DNA of 64,000 nt from Sphingopyxis sp. Its GTDB lineage: Bacteria; Pseudomonadota; Alphaproteobacteria; Sphingomonadales; Sphingomonadaceae. Position numbers and translations under genes: made by a program. How positions within the stretch are numbered: position 1 is the stretch's first letter; each line of letters begins with the position of its first letter. The stretch is taken from positions 1 through 64,000 of the forward strand of contig JAGHZY010000013.1 in the NCBI GenBank assembly GCA_017745175.1, read 5' to 3'. Shown in pieces: positions 34,028-42,398 of the stretch. A model generated the notes under the pieces. That model was given only the letters and a program-made list of their open reading frames with translations. It made no database searches and was not told the origin of the DNA.

Positions 34028-34933
34028 CTAAAGGCCCGCATCCGATCGAAGCTGGTCCAACCGCTCCCGACAGAGCCGTTCGACGATATTACGCAGATCG
34101 GTTGCCGACGCTGCCAGCGCTTCCAGATCGTCAGCGCTGATCTCGTAGTTGGGGGAGTAGCGCGCCTCGACATAGGCCCGCTTCAACAATTCGAACCGGC
34201 GTCGGTCGAGCTTGCTATCGCGGGGCCATGCCTCGACCAGCCGCGGCTCCCGGTCTTCGGCGAGCGAGCGCAGAAATTTGATGTTGTGCGAACGTGGAAA
34301 GTAGAAGGTATTCGTCAGCAGGTAGCAGGCATAAGCGCGTTCGACCGCCTGATGTAACAAAAATGCCGCATCATTCTTCTCGTCTTCATCAAGGGCAAAT
34401 CGCGCAATTTTCAGTGCGCTATCCACCTTCTTCAGGTGCGTCGAGAAGTAGCCCGCCGCCATCTCATATGCATCGGCCGCCGTCAGCGGCTTCGGCGCCG
34501 CCAGCGCATGATTGGGCAAGTCGTAAAGCAGGATGCCGTCGCGCAGGATATCGACCCAGAAATATTCGCCGCGGCTGAGCGCGCGGTTCACCTCCGACAG
34601 CGTGTGAACGATGATATTGAGCGTCCGACCGATGGACGGATCGTGAAGGATTTTGTCCTCGGCGATATACCAATGATCCGCGACGTCGGTCAGATCCTCA
34701 TGGCTGACGATGACGAGCAGATCGAAATCCGACTGATAGCCGTTCTCGGGCTCATCGACCCAGTCGCTTCGCGCATAGCTTCCGAACAGGATAATCTTCA
34801 GAATCTTGCCGTTGCGCTTGCCATCCTTGGTCGCGCGCTCGATCGACCGCGCGAACTCCTCCATCAGCACCGTCTTGATGCGTTCGAGTTCGCCCTGCTG
34901 TCTGGCCGGAAGGTGATCGATTTCCATTTTCAT
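34028..34933 (-). CDS. Nucleotidyltransferase-HEPN fusion protein
   Basis: 301-aa protein combining a minimal nucleotidyltransferase (LKIILFGSYARSDW with catalytic DFDLLVIV following, about residues 45-85) and a C-terminal HEPN helical domain (AAFLLHQAVERAYACYLL, then RSHNIKFLRSL). In two-gene MNT/HEPN toxin-antitoxin systems the transferase modifies and silences the HEPN toxin; here both are in one chain. A canonical Rx4-6H motif is not obvious. The start is placed at MKMEIDHLPARQQGEL, which matches the usual N-terminus of this family; an ATG 54 bases upstream exists. It converges with eexN. Confidence 0.85.
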   Translation of the reverse strand: MKMEIDHLPARQQGELERIKTVLMEEFARSIERATKDGKRNGKILKIILFGSYARSDWVDEPENGYQSDFDLLVIVSHEDLTDVADHWYIAEDKILHDPSIGRTLNIIVHTLSEVNRALSRGEYFWVDILRDGILLYDLPNHALAAPKPLTAADAYEMAAGYFSTHLKKVDSALKIARFALDEDEKNDAAFLLHQAVERAYACYLLTNTFYFPRSHNIKFLRSLAEDREPRLVEAWPRDSKLDRRRFELLKRAYVEARYSPNYEISADDLEALAASATDLRNIVERLCRERLDQLRSDAGL

Positions 34934-35049
34934 TTCAGGGAGAATCTGGCCGACATTAAAGGCCGTGGCAAGGCCATCTGCTCTCAAATCGAGAGCAACG
35001 GTCGCATATCCCGATTGATGCGTCGATCATGTGTGGGCAGAAGCAAGCG

Positions 35050-35955
35050 ATGCTCCGACGCCTCCTCCCCCTGCTGCTTCTCGCTCTTCCGGCCTGCTCA
35101 GCGATCCCGGGCAGCCCACCGCTATCCATCGCTACGACCGCACAGCGCCCGCTCAAGCTCGCGAGCTGGAACTTCGAATTTCTCGCCGAGAAGGACGGCA
35201 TGGGCTGCGCACCGCGCGGCGAAGCCGACTATGCCGCGATGCGCCGGATCGTCGACGGTCTCGACGCCGACGTGATCGCATTCCAGGAAGCCGAGAACCT
35301 CAAGGCAGCGGCCCGCGTCTTCGACCCCGCTCGCTACACGCTTGTCATGGAGGAGCGACCCGGCGCGCCGAGCGGCACCTGCGGGGGCGAGCACAACGAG
35401 CGGACCGTAATCCGGCAAGCGGTCGGTTTCGCGATCCGCAAGGGCATCGCGTTCGATCGTCATCCCGACCTCAGCTCGCTCATGCTCGGCAATCCCCAGC
35501 TTCGCTCGGGCGTCGACATCACATTGCGCCCCGCCAGCGGCAGTCCGATCCGGCTGCTCTCGGTCCATCTGAAGTCGGGCTGTTTTTCGGGGGCGGAGGC
35601 GAAGGCCTGCCCGGTCCTCCTGCAACAAATCCCGGCGCTCGAAGCGTGGATCGACGCCGCCGCGACCGGACCCGTTCGTTTCGCGGTGCTCGGCGACTGG
35701 AACCGCCGTCTCGCGCTTCGCGGCGACAGCGTCTGGAGCGAGATCGACGACGGCGATCCCGCGAACGCCGATCTTCACCTCGCCGACGAGGGAATCTCGC
35801 CGGGCTGCGATCCGCGCTACGACAGCTTCATCGATCATATCGTGCTCGATGCGCGCGCTGCGGCCGACATGACCGGCTTCGCCGAAACGCGCTACGCTCC
35901 GGGCGAGAAGCATTATTCGGATCATTGCCCGGTCGCCGTTACGCTGACGCGCTGA
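35050..35955 (+). CDS. Endonuclease/exonuclease/phosphatase-family lipoprotein
   Basis: 301-aa exported protein. The N-terminus MLRRLLPLLLLALPAC is a lipoprotein signal with Cys16 as lipidation site. The mature part is an EEP fold: LASWNFEFLA, DVIAFQEAENLKA (catalytic Glu), LLSVHLKSGCF, FAVLGDWNRRLA (Asp/Asn pair), and SFIDHIVLD with YSDHCPVAVTL at the end. It could be a DNase or phosphodiesterase on the cell surface or in the periplasm. Such genes occur in sphingomonad elements, and a role in protecting or competing for DNA is guesswork. ATG 35029 is an alternative start seven codons upstream. Confidence 0.85.
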   Translation: MLRRLLPLLLLALPACSAIPGSPPLSIATTAQRPLKLASWNFEFLAEKDGMGCAPRGEADYAAMRRIVDGLDADVIAFQEAENLKAAARVFDPARYTLVMEERPGAPSGTCGGEHNERTVIRQAVGFAIRKGIAFDRHPDLSSLMLGNPQLRSGVDITLRPASGSPIRLLSVHLKSGCFSGAEAKACPVLLQQIPALEAWIDAAATGPVRFAVLGDWNRRLALRGDSVWSEIDDGDPANADLHLADEGISPGCDPRYDSFIDHIVLDARAAADMTGFAETRYAPGEKHYSDHCPVAVTLTR

Positions 35956-36218
35956 CATCAGGCCCCAATAAAGCGGCGGCACCGCGCGCATCCATCCCAA
36001 CGATCGGGCACGCACGATGCCGCCTAGTGACGGCCGAGCGGGTCGCACGCTCAGCCGACATCGGTTCAAGTCCGGGAATTCCCCCTTGGCCGGCACGGAG
36101 CCCCCTTGCCGGCGCGCATCCGATAGGAAGGTGCAGGCCGCAACGGAAACAAGAGATTTGAGACGCGGGCGAAGCGAAACTTTCGTGTCGATCGGCAACG
36201 CATTTGCGCAATTGCCGA

Positions 36219-38198
36219 TCAGCTTATTTCGGGGCCGCTGCGACCGCGCCCGATCGTCCAGTTCACCCCGCTTTCGCGCAGCAGTCCCGCGACCTCTTTC
36301 CCGATGTGCCGCTCGAGCACGGGCTTCCACGGCACGAGGGTGAACTGCTTTGCCTTCTCGACGAGCGCGTATCGCCCGCCTTCAGCCTCGATCCGCCGCG
36401 TCACCCTGCCCTCGACAATATCGCCCTTCCTCGTCTCCGAAAATTCGCTCCCGAGCTCGCGCGACAGGCGCCGCGCGAGCCGCAGCAATTCGCGGCGCTG
36501 GAGCGTAGCGAGCGCGCCCGGCCGATAGGTGCCCCCCTCGCCTTCCGGTTCGGCGAGTTCCTGCTCGACGAGCCATTGGCGGCGAAGCCGCTGCGCCGCG
36601 CGCACTTCGCCGCCAAATCCTTTCGCGCGGAGCGGCTCGGCTGACGTAGCGAGCGCTTCGCGATCGAGCCAGGTCACCGCGTCCGCGCGCGGCAGTCTTT
36701 CGAGCGGCGTCGCGGACAGGATTTCGACCGCGACGGGCCGGTCGCGTACAGCGTCGCGTTCATAGGCGGCAGCACGCGCGACATGATCGGGCGCGATCGT
36801 CCAGCGTCCGTCGGTATCGCGCCGAGCGATTGCGCCGCGCCGCCGCATCGCCTCGAGCCGCCGGACATGCGTTTCGGCGAAGGCCGGGCTCGCGGCAGGA
36901 TCGTAGCGAAGATGCGCTGCGATATCGTAGTGACCATCATTGGCAGCGGCAACGGCCGCGACGGTCCGGTCGACATCGCGCGCACCGGCCTCCGCCGGGA
37001 CGATCCGGACGATCGCGCCCTCGGCGAGCGGTTCGATTGCATCGCCCTTGCCGATACCGACATAATGGGTGCGCCCGTCGACCCCGTCGACGATCAGATA
37101 ATGGCGGTCAGCAAGCTCGTTGGCGAGCCCGCGCATCGCAACGCGGCCAACCAGCGGGCGATCGAGCGGCGTCCTATCGTCATGGACAGCGCGATCAGCG
37201 GGCGCGAGCGCACGTCCACGCGCGGCGAGTTCATGGTTCATCGCCGCGATAATGTCGCCGCGCTCGCTCATGCGTTTCAGCGTGCCCTCCATATCCTTCG
37301 CAAGCCGCCACTGGCCGGGCGCGATTTCCTGCGCGAGCCCCATACGGCCAAGCGTCTGGAGACGGCCCGCGCGAACCGACTGGAGGAAGGGGTCGCGATC
37401 GGCCGCAAGCACGAGCGGCGACGCGCCCTGCTCGCGGAGCAGTTGCCGGTCGATATCGGTAAGCCGCTCGGCGCCGATGTCGCGCCGCATGCGCGTCTCG
37501 ATTTCGAGTTGCGTCTTCGGCCCCAGATCGAGCGTCACAATCTCGCTCGCGCGCTCGCGCATCCCGCGCGCGATATATTCGCGGGCAATGACGAGATTGT
37601 GCCCGCGCTCGTCGACGCCGCAGAGCATGATGTGGCTGTGCGGATGGCCGGTGTTGAAATGATCGACCGCAACCCAGTCGAGCTTGGTTCCGAGATCCTC
37701 TTCCATCTGCGCCATCAGGCGCCGCACGAAAGGCTTGAGGTCGGTGTAAAGATCGCCCTCTTCGGGCGAGACGATGAAGCGAAACTGGTGCCGGTCGCCG
37801 GCGCTGCGTTCGAGGAAGGATTTGCCGTCGGCGACATCTGCGCACGCGTCATAGAGCTCGCCCGGATTGCCTTCGCGCGTGACGCCGTCGCGCTGGATAT
37901 ATTTGAGGTGCGCGGACGCCGCTGCCTGCCCCTTCCCTGCAAGCCGCACGAGGCGCGTCTTGATGATAACGCGGCGCATCGCGCTGCGCGAGCGCGAACC
38001 GCGGCTCGCGAGCAGACGCCCGACCGGGGCGCCGCGGCCGATCCGGCTGCCGTCGAAGCGCGCGGCGCGGCCGCGCGATTTGCTCCCCATAAGTGTCGCC
38101 GCGGCGAGCAGTCGCCCGAGATATTTGCGCGCCTTCCTGCCTTTGGTAGCGCGCATCCGGCCGAGCCGTGGCTCGAAATCCTCATCATCGCCGCTCAT
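36219..38198 (-). CDS. MOBP-type relaxase with DUF3363
   Basis: 659-aa relaxase that nicks at the transfer origin and pilots the DNA strand. The HUH metal site is DHFNTGHPHSHIMLCG near residue 185. A likely catalytic Tyr is in AHLKYIQRDGVT near residue 100. The C-terminal half is the DUF3363 region typical of alphaproteobacterial VirD2-like relaxases (RLPRADAVTWLDREAL and later). The start MSGDDEDFEPRLGRMRATKG is the family-typical opening, so ATG 38198 is preferred to ATG 38225. The origin of transfer is probably close by but was not located. Confidence 0.93.
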   Translation of the reverse strand: MSGDDEDFEPRLGRMRATKGRKARKYLGRLLAAATLMGSKSRGRAARFDGSRIGRGAPVGRLLASRGSRSRSAMRRVIIKTRLVRLAGKGQAAASAHLKYIQRDGVTREGNPGELYDACADVADGKSFLERSAGDRHQFRFIVSPEEGDLYTDLKPFVRRLMAQMEEDLGTKLDWVAVDHFNTGHPHSHIMLCGVDERGHNLVIAREYIARGMRERASEIVTLDLGPKTQLEIETRMRRDIGAERLTDIDRQLLREQGASPLVLAADRDPFLQSVRAGRLQTLGRMGLAQEIAPGQWRLAKDMEGTLKRMSERGDIIAAMNHELAARGRALAPADRAVHDDRTPLDRPLVGRVAMRGLANELADRHYLIVDGVDGRTHYVGIGKGDAIEPLAEGAIVRIVPAEAGARDVDRTVAAVAAANDGHYDIAAHLRYDPAASPAFAETHVRRLEAMRRRGAIARRDTDGRWTIAPDHVARAAAYERDAVRDRPVAVEILSATPLERLPRADAVTWLDREALATSAEPLRAKGFGGEVRAAQRLRRQWLVEQELAEPEGEGGTYRPGALATLQRRELLRLARRLSRELGSEFSETRKGDIVEGRVTRRIEAEGGRYALVEKAKQFTLVPWKPVLERHIGKEVAGLLRESGVNWTIGRGRSGPEIS

Positions 38199-38385
38199 CG
38201 CGGAATTCCGCCGAGTCTCGCGCAAACCCCCGCGATTGCAAGGGTTTCGCCGCGCCGGTCTCGCAAGGCGCGGTGCGGTCTCGCAAAAAAGGATGTGCAG
38301 ACAACCAGATAGCCTCGCCCGCGAGGCTGTGTCTTTATCTTGCCTTCAAGCTCCCAGCTTCCGACCGCACTCTTCCATCCCGGCG

Positions 38386-38619
38386 CTACATCCGGTCTTC
38401 CAGCAGCGCCCGCACCGCAAGACCGAGCTCGGTCGGCTCCCAGACGAGCCATTCGTCGCCGCTGTCGCTCTCCCAGATTTCGCTGCAGGTAAACAGGTCC
38501 TCGGGGATGGCATCCGCCTCCTCGAAGCTCGTCGGACCGCAAGCGACGATGTCGCGCTGCGTGTCGTTGAGCGCATCGACGATCGATTGCGCGGTCGGTT
38601 CGGAATCGCTTTCGGCCAT
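38386..38619 (-). CDS. Small acidic hypothetical protein of the transfer element
   Basis: 77 aa, very acidic (begins MAESDSEPTAQSIVDALNDT, ends ALLEDRM). No known domain. It lies upstream of the relaxase with the same orientation and an AAGG sequence before the ATG. The composition is protein-like and the competing frames are less plausible. Confidence 0.55.
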   Translation of the reverse strand: MAESDSEPTAQSIVDALNDTQRDIVACGPTSFEEADAIPEDLFTCSEIWESDSGDEWLVWEPTELGLAVRALLEDRM

Positions 38620-38738
38620 GCGCGAACCTTAGAGCAAGCGACGCCGCTGTGAAGTCCGGCAGTGCTTCGCCATCCGCCAGGCAGCGCAAAAGGAGCAGCG
38701 CCCGCGGGGCGCCGCTCCCTTGAGGTGATGCGCTTTGC

Positions 38739-39095
38739 TCAATGCAGTGTTGCGAAAGCGCCCTCGGCATCGATCCGCTCCTCGAAGCGCCGAAGCCCCA
38801 GCATCGCCTGCGCTTCGTGCCGGTCATCGATGATGAGCACCGCGACGAACCAGCGATCGCCGAGCCACCCGAGCACCGCGACGCGCTCGAGCAATTCCGC
38901 CTCTTCCTCGAGGCTTTCATAAGCCCCGAGACACCGCTCGCGGAGGCGCGCCTCCCAATGAAAATCGGCGCCTTCGGCATCGATAAAGCGCTCCGCAAGC
39001 GCTGCTGCAGCATCGCTGCCGAACTCGATTTCGAGCCCGGCAACGAGCCGTTCGTAGATGCTGTTGGCGTAAAATGATTGCGCTGAAATCGCCAT
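38739..39095 (-). CDS. Hypothetical protein of the transfer element
   Basis: 118 aa, begins MAISAQSFYANSIYERLVAG and contains GDRWFVAVLIIDDRHEAQAM. It is mostly helical and acidic, without recognised domain. A GGAGG ribosome site five bases from the ATG is excellent support. Located between the relaxase block and the transglycosylase block, it is likely element backbone rather than cargo. Confidence 0.7.
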   Translation of the reverse strand: MAISAQSFYANSIYERLVAGLEIEFGSDAAAALAERFIDAEGADFHWEARLRERCLGAYESLEEEAELLERVAVLGWLGDRWFVAVLIIDDRHEAQAMLGLRRFEERIDAEGAFATLH

Positions 39096-39176
39096 GATTG
39101 CCTCCGCGTTGAACCGTCCTCCTCTGTCGAGGACAGTCCCTCACGGGCGGGCGCCGGCGCGGCTGTCAGGGCCGCA

Positions 39177-39233
39177 CGGGCGTAGCCCGGGCGCCGCGAA
39201 GCGGCGGCGGAGGAACCGATTTGCGAAGCAAAT
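39177..39233. repeat. Three adjacent triloop mini-hairpins
   Basis: CGGGC-GTA-GCCCG (39177-39189), GCCGC-GAA-GCGGC (39193-39205) and ATTTGC-GAA-GCAAAT (39219-39233) follow each other in the gap 39096-39331. Similar GAA-triloop palindromes occur near 41501, 45019 and 49653. No gene is seen in the gap. Confidence 0.6.
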
Positions 39234-39331
39234 TGGAGGGGCCGCCGGCCTTGCACAGCCGCGCCGGCGTCCGTCATACTCGGCCTTGCCGAGACGAGCC
39301 CTCCCACCCTTTCGGCCAGCCGCATCGCTAC

Positions 39332-40069
39332 CTACTCGCGCCCCGCCGCCCCATCGCGGCGCAGGAGAAAGATCGGATCGTCGGGCTGCACGGGCGGGCT
39401 TATCGCGCCGGTAGCGCCGGCGTTCGCATCCGGCCGAGCCGGGTCGTTCGATGCGTTAAGGGGTGACGCCCCCGCCGACCGCGCGAACAGGGGCGGCGCG
39501 CCCTGCCCGGCGGTTGCGACCGGCGCAGCCGCTGCGCCCGGCAACACGCCGGAAACGGGCAACGCGACGGCCTGCGGGCGGGCGAAAGCATCGCCGCGCC
39601 CCAGAATCCTCGCAACATAGTCGCGCGTCTCGCGCGGCAGCGGGCGCCCGCGCGCCACATAGTCGCCATAGCGCCCGGGCCCCGCATTATAGGCGGCGAA
39701 CAGCCCCGGATAACCGAAGCGGTCGTACATGGCGCGAAGATAGGCGGTGCCCGCGACGATATTGTCGGCGGGGTTGTGCGGGTTGCTGCCGAGACGATAG
39801 GCGGCGCGCAGCGAAGCCCAGGTTCGCGGCATGATCTGCATCAGCCCCATCGCGCCCGCATGGCTCGTCGTCGGCCTGCCGCCGATCTCGGTTCGCCCGC
39901 CGCTCTCGGCCTCGATCACCGCGAGCACCCACGCCTCGGGCAGCCCGAAACGCGCCGCCGCCGCGCTCGCGAGCGGGCGCCACGCCTCGATCTCGCGTGC
40001 CTCCACGCCGCACGGGGCGCCGAACGCGAGCAGCGCGAGCGCCGCGCCAAGCACCTTCAGCACGCCCAT
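39332..40069 (-). CDS. Lytic transglycosylase of the conjugation system
   Basis: 245-aa periplasmic muramidase (VirB1-like) that opens peptidoglycan for the channel. A signal peptide (LKVLGAALALLAFGAPCGVE) precedes an SLT domain: the catalytic Glu is in AVIEAESGG, followed by GAMGLMQIMPRTWASL and LFAAYNAGPGRYGDYV. The C-terminal 70 residues are Ala/Pro-rich. The start overlaps the end of traF by 13 bases in another frame, so translation is coupled. Confidence 0.92.
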   Translation of the reverse strand: MGVLKVLGAALALLAFGAPCGVEAREIEAWRPLASAAAARFGLPEAWVLAVIEAESGGRTEIGGRPTTSHAGAMGLMQIMPRTWASLRAAYRLGSNPHNPADNIVAGTAYLRAMYDRFGYPGLFAAYNAGPGRYGDYVARGRPLPRETRDYVARILGRGDAFARPQAVALPVSGVLPGAAAAPVATAGQGAPPLFARSAGASPLNASNDPARPDANAGATGAISPPVQPDDPIFLLRRDGAAGRE

Positions 40070-40650
40070 ATCAGCCGCGCCTTTCCGACGATATCGGCGG
40101 GTCCGGTCACCCCGAAATATCGCCCGTCGAATGAGTCCGGCGCGTCCGCCATGAGGAGGAAGAGCTCGCCTTCGCGAAGCGCGTGGCAGCCCTCCCACCA
40201 TGGCAGGGTCCGGCCTGCCCTATCGCGCGCGCGCCGCGTCACCGCAGGCAGCGCGTTGATCGAGATCACCTCATCATGCGCGCAGACGATGTCGCCTTCG
40301 GCGGCGACCGCGCGTTTCACGAGCGGCACATTGGCGGGAAGATAATGACGCCGCGCGGCGAGCATGCGCCACGGCGCCGGGGTCCGCGCGATCACCATAT
40401 CGCCCGCATGGACCGGCGCGCCGGGCGACACGAAATAGAGGCCGGTCGGCGCGCTCGCGCTCATATTCCAGACGAGCAGCGGCGCAGGTGGCAGCGCCGC
40501 CGAAGCGAGCAGGAGACCGGCGAACGCGCCCGTTGCGGCGAAGCGGACGCGGCGCCAGAACCACGCCCGGCGCGCGCTGTCGGCGCGGCGTTGCACCATC
40601 CAGTCGAAGAGCGGCAGCGCCTTTTGCTGCCCGCGCTCAGGCCGCGTCAT
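40057..40650 (-). CDS. traF: TraF, S26-family conjugation peptidase
   Basis: 197-aa inner-membrane signal-peptidase-like protein. In RP4-type systems TraF matures and cyclises the TrbC pilin. One membrane segment (AATGAFAGLLLASAALPPAP) is followed by MSASAPTGLYFVSPGAPVHA with the nucleophile Ser. The second conserved part is YLPANVPLVKRAVAAEGDIV, with the general-base Lys, then the C-terminal box DGRYFGVTGPADIVGKARLI. The ATG overlaps the end of the HTH gene by 14 bases. Confidence 0.92.
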   Translation of the reverse strand: MTRPERGQQKALPLFDWMVQRRADSARRAWFWRRVRFAATGAFAGLLLASAALPPAPLLVWNMSASAPTGLYFVSPGAPVHAGDMVIARTPAPWRMLAARRHYLPANVPLVKRAVAAEGDIVCAHDEVISINALPAVTRRARDRAGRTLPWWEGCHALREGELFLLMADAPDSFDGRYFGVTGPADIVGKARLIWAC

Positions 40651-40939
40651 GATCGCCTCGCGCCGCGCCCGCGACCGGCGCCGATGCGCCGCCGCCGCGA
40701 TCATCAAGGGCCGCGCCGCTGCCCGGCGACGTCGAGCGCGACCATGCGATCAAATCGTCGACATGATAGCGGACATAGCGGCTGTGGCGGCGGTAGGCCG
40801 GCCCCTCGCCCGCCGCGCGCATATATTGGAGTTTGCGCGGGCCGAGCCCGAGATAGGCGGCCGCCTGCTCGGTGTTGAGAAAGGGGGTGCCGTGGCGCGC
40901 GGCGCGCGCGCGGGCGATTTCGTCGTCCTGATCTGCCAT
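40637..40939 (-). CDS. Helix-turn-helix (MerR/excisionase-like) protein
   Basis: 100-aa DNA-binding protein. Residues 20-66 (FLNTEQAAAYLGLGPRKLQY then HSRYVRYHVDDLIAWSR) form the HTH_17/excisionase-type domain. The start MADQDDEIARARAARHGTPF is used, since the upstream open frame has no signals. In such elements this small protein precedes traF and is thought to regulate transfer genes. Confidence 0.85.
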   Translation of the reverse strand: MADQDDEIARARAARHGTPFLNTEQAAAYLGLGPRKLQYMRAAGEGPAYRRHSRYVRYHVDDLIAWSRSTSPGSGAALDDRGGGASAPVAGAARGDHDAA

Positions 40940-41096
40940 CTTCCTGCGTCTCCGTTTCGCCGGGTCCGCCGCGGCCCGATGCGGCGGCGCACCCCGCGAT
41001 GCGCCGGACATCGCTGCGCGGAGAGGCTCGAAAAACATGGACACGCAAAAAGAGCCCCCGCGCCCGTCGGGGCGCGAGGGCGAGTTGGGGGTGCGA

Positions 41097-41420
41097 TCAG
41101 TCGGCGGGATTCCAGATGAGCGCATAGGTGTCGTCATCGTCCTGACCCGCCGCGCGCCCGAGGTTCGCGTAGAGCCGGCGCGGCCCGAATTCGGGGGCTG
41201 CGAGGCTCAGCGAGACATAGGGCTCGCCCGACACCTGACCCTTGCGGATCCAGGCGGCACCGATCTCGACATTGTCCGAGAAGACCCGGAAATCGGGCTG
41301 GACGTCGCCCGACTTGGACCGGTTGGGGCGGATATCGACGTCCGCGCGGATCGAAAGCGTCTTGAGTTGACCGCGATATCCTTCGGTCATGTTGCCGTTC
41401 ACAAAGCCGATGGCTGCCAT
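41097..41420 (-). CDS. DUF736 protein
   Basis: 107 aa, begins MAAIGFVNGNMTEGYRGQLK and continues KTLSIRADVDIRPN, the typical DUF736 opening. DUF736 genes are a regular part of alphaproteobacterial conjugative plasmids and ICEs; function is unknown. An AAGGAGA ribosome site lies before the ATG. Confidence 0.92.
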   Translation of the reverse strand: MAAIGFVNGNMTEGYRGQLKTLSIRADVDIRPNRSKSGDVQPDFRVFSDNVEIGAAWIRKGQVSGEPYVSLSLAAPEFGPRRLYANLGRAAGQDDDDTYALIWNPAD

Positions 41421-41498
41421 CGTTCGTCTCCTTGACTTGCGCCCGCGGGGACCATCCCCGGAGCGTGGCGGACACAAGGAACGGGCATCAGGCGGCGG

Positions 41499-41530
41499 CG
41501 CACCCGAAGGGCCGGAGCGCCAGCGGAGGA
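41499..41530. repeat. Dispersed element repeat, copy 1
   Basis: This copy begins GCGCACCCGAAGGGCCG and ends AGCGGAGGA. Copy 2 is at 45015-45046 with few differences. It lies in the 434-bp gene-free gap 41421-41854, which also has GC-rich palindromes such as GCCGGCAAAGCCGGC near 41582. No gene is seen in the gap. Confidence 0.6.
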
Positions 41531-41854
41531 CGGGCGCGCGCGGCCTTTTTGCGCGCGGAACGCGCGGGTCCCGCGAGGAGCCGGCAAAGCCGGCGGGGAA
41601 AAAGGCCGCGCGCGCGCGTTGCGCCGCCGCCGACCCGTTCCAGGCCGCTGCGACCGGCTCCGGGGTGATCGCGTGCAGACGGAAAGGACGAGCGATGCGG
41701 CGATGCGGCGAGCCGGGACGGCATCGCCGAATAGAGGATGGTCATGCGCGTGATTTCGAGGCAGGGGAGCTCATGCGCTGCGCCGGATTCGGGAGAACGG
41801 CGCGCGTTTTTTCGGCTATGATGCGGGCTCGGGCGAGCCCGGCAGGGGACCCAA

Positions 41855-42148
41855 ATGGACGGACAGGCCCGGCTCTGTATTGCGACCGACAGCCGCGATC
41901 TCGCCATGATCGCCGCGCGCAGCGCGGGCATCTGGATCGGGCTCGCACTCGACGACGACGCGCTCGCCGCGCTCCGCCGCGACGGTCTCGACCCCGCCGC
42001 GCTCCGCCTCGGCGGGCTCCATCCGTTCGAATATGCGCCGGCACCCGACGGCGGGATCGAGGTCACCGCGCACGCCAACGACAACGAAAGTGCGGAGGCG
42101 CTGCTCGATCTGTTCCGTATCTATTTTCTGCGCCGCCTGCTCGCCTGA
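41855..42148 (+). CDS. Hypothetical small protein of the element
   Basis: 97 aa, MDGQARLCIATDSRDLAMIA to FRIYFLRRLLA. No known domain. It is the only plus-strand gene in this backbone block and is followed by a 20-bp terminator hairpin. Protein-like composition and the terminator support it. Start ATG 41855 has a weak GGGGAC site. Confidence 0.6.
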   Translation: MDGQARLCIATDSRDLAMIAARSAGIWIGLALDDDALAALRRDGLDPAALRLGGLHPFEYAPAPDGGIEVTAHANDNESAEALLDLFRIYFLRRLLA

Positions 42149-42238
42149 ACCCCTTTCCCGGCGCAAGGCGGGCGCAGCCCGCAGCCACATACATCGCACG
42201 GCGCCGAAGGCCTGCCGTGCGGCCTTCCCGAACGGCAC

Positions 42239-42293
42239 AAAGGCGCGCCCCGGAACCCGGCCAACGGCGCTTCGGGTTCCGGGGCGCGCCTTT
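42239..42293. terminator. Strong bidirectional terminator hairpin
   Basis: A perfect 20-bp stem (42239-42258 with 42274-42293) and 15-base loop, ending in TTTT on the plus strand and flanked by AAA on the other side. It ends transcription of the gene at 41855-42148 and may also stop minus-strand transcription leaving the ParB-like gene. Confidence 0.85.
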
Positions 42294-42305
42294 TCCTCCC
42301 TCCCC

Positions 42306-42329
42306 GCGCCGCCCCGCAAGGGGCGGCGC
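42306..42329. terminator. GNRA-type hairpin
   Basis: GCGCCGCCCC (42306-42315) pairs perfectly with GGGGCGGCGC (42320-42329) around a GCAA tetraloop. It lies between two other hairpins in the 250-bp region between convergent genes, without its own T tract. Confidence 0.55.
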
Positions 42330-42364
42330 GCCGGGCCATCCAGCACGGACCGGCGACAAGGGAA

Positions 42365-42392
42365 GACGGGGGCGGCGCATCGCCGCCCCGTC
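42365..42392 (-). terminator. Hairpin just after the ParB-like gene
   Basis: GACGGGGGCGGCG and CGCCGCCCCGTC form a 12-bp stem with one bulged G and a 3-base loop, seven bases after the stop codon of the ParB-like gene when read on the minus strand. Confidence 0.6.
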
Positions 42393-42398
42393 CGTCGA

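Noticed and set aside
36063..36073. GGTTCAAGTCC, similar to a tRNA T-arm, as possible tRNA or attachment site
   Set aside because: The stem is only about three pairs, and no acceptor stem, anticodon arm or second copy was found.
38195..39325. Long minus-strand frame over the small genes before the relaxase
   Set aside because: Ser/Arg/Ala-rich shadow; the two smaller frames have ribosome sites and better composition.
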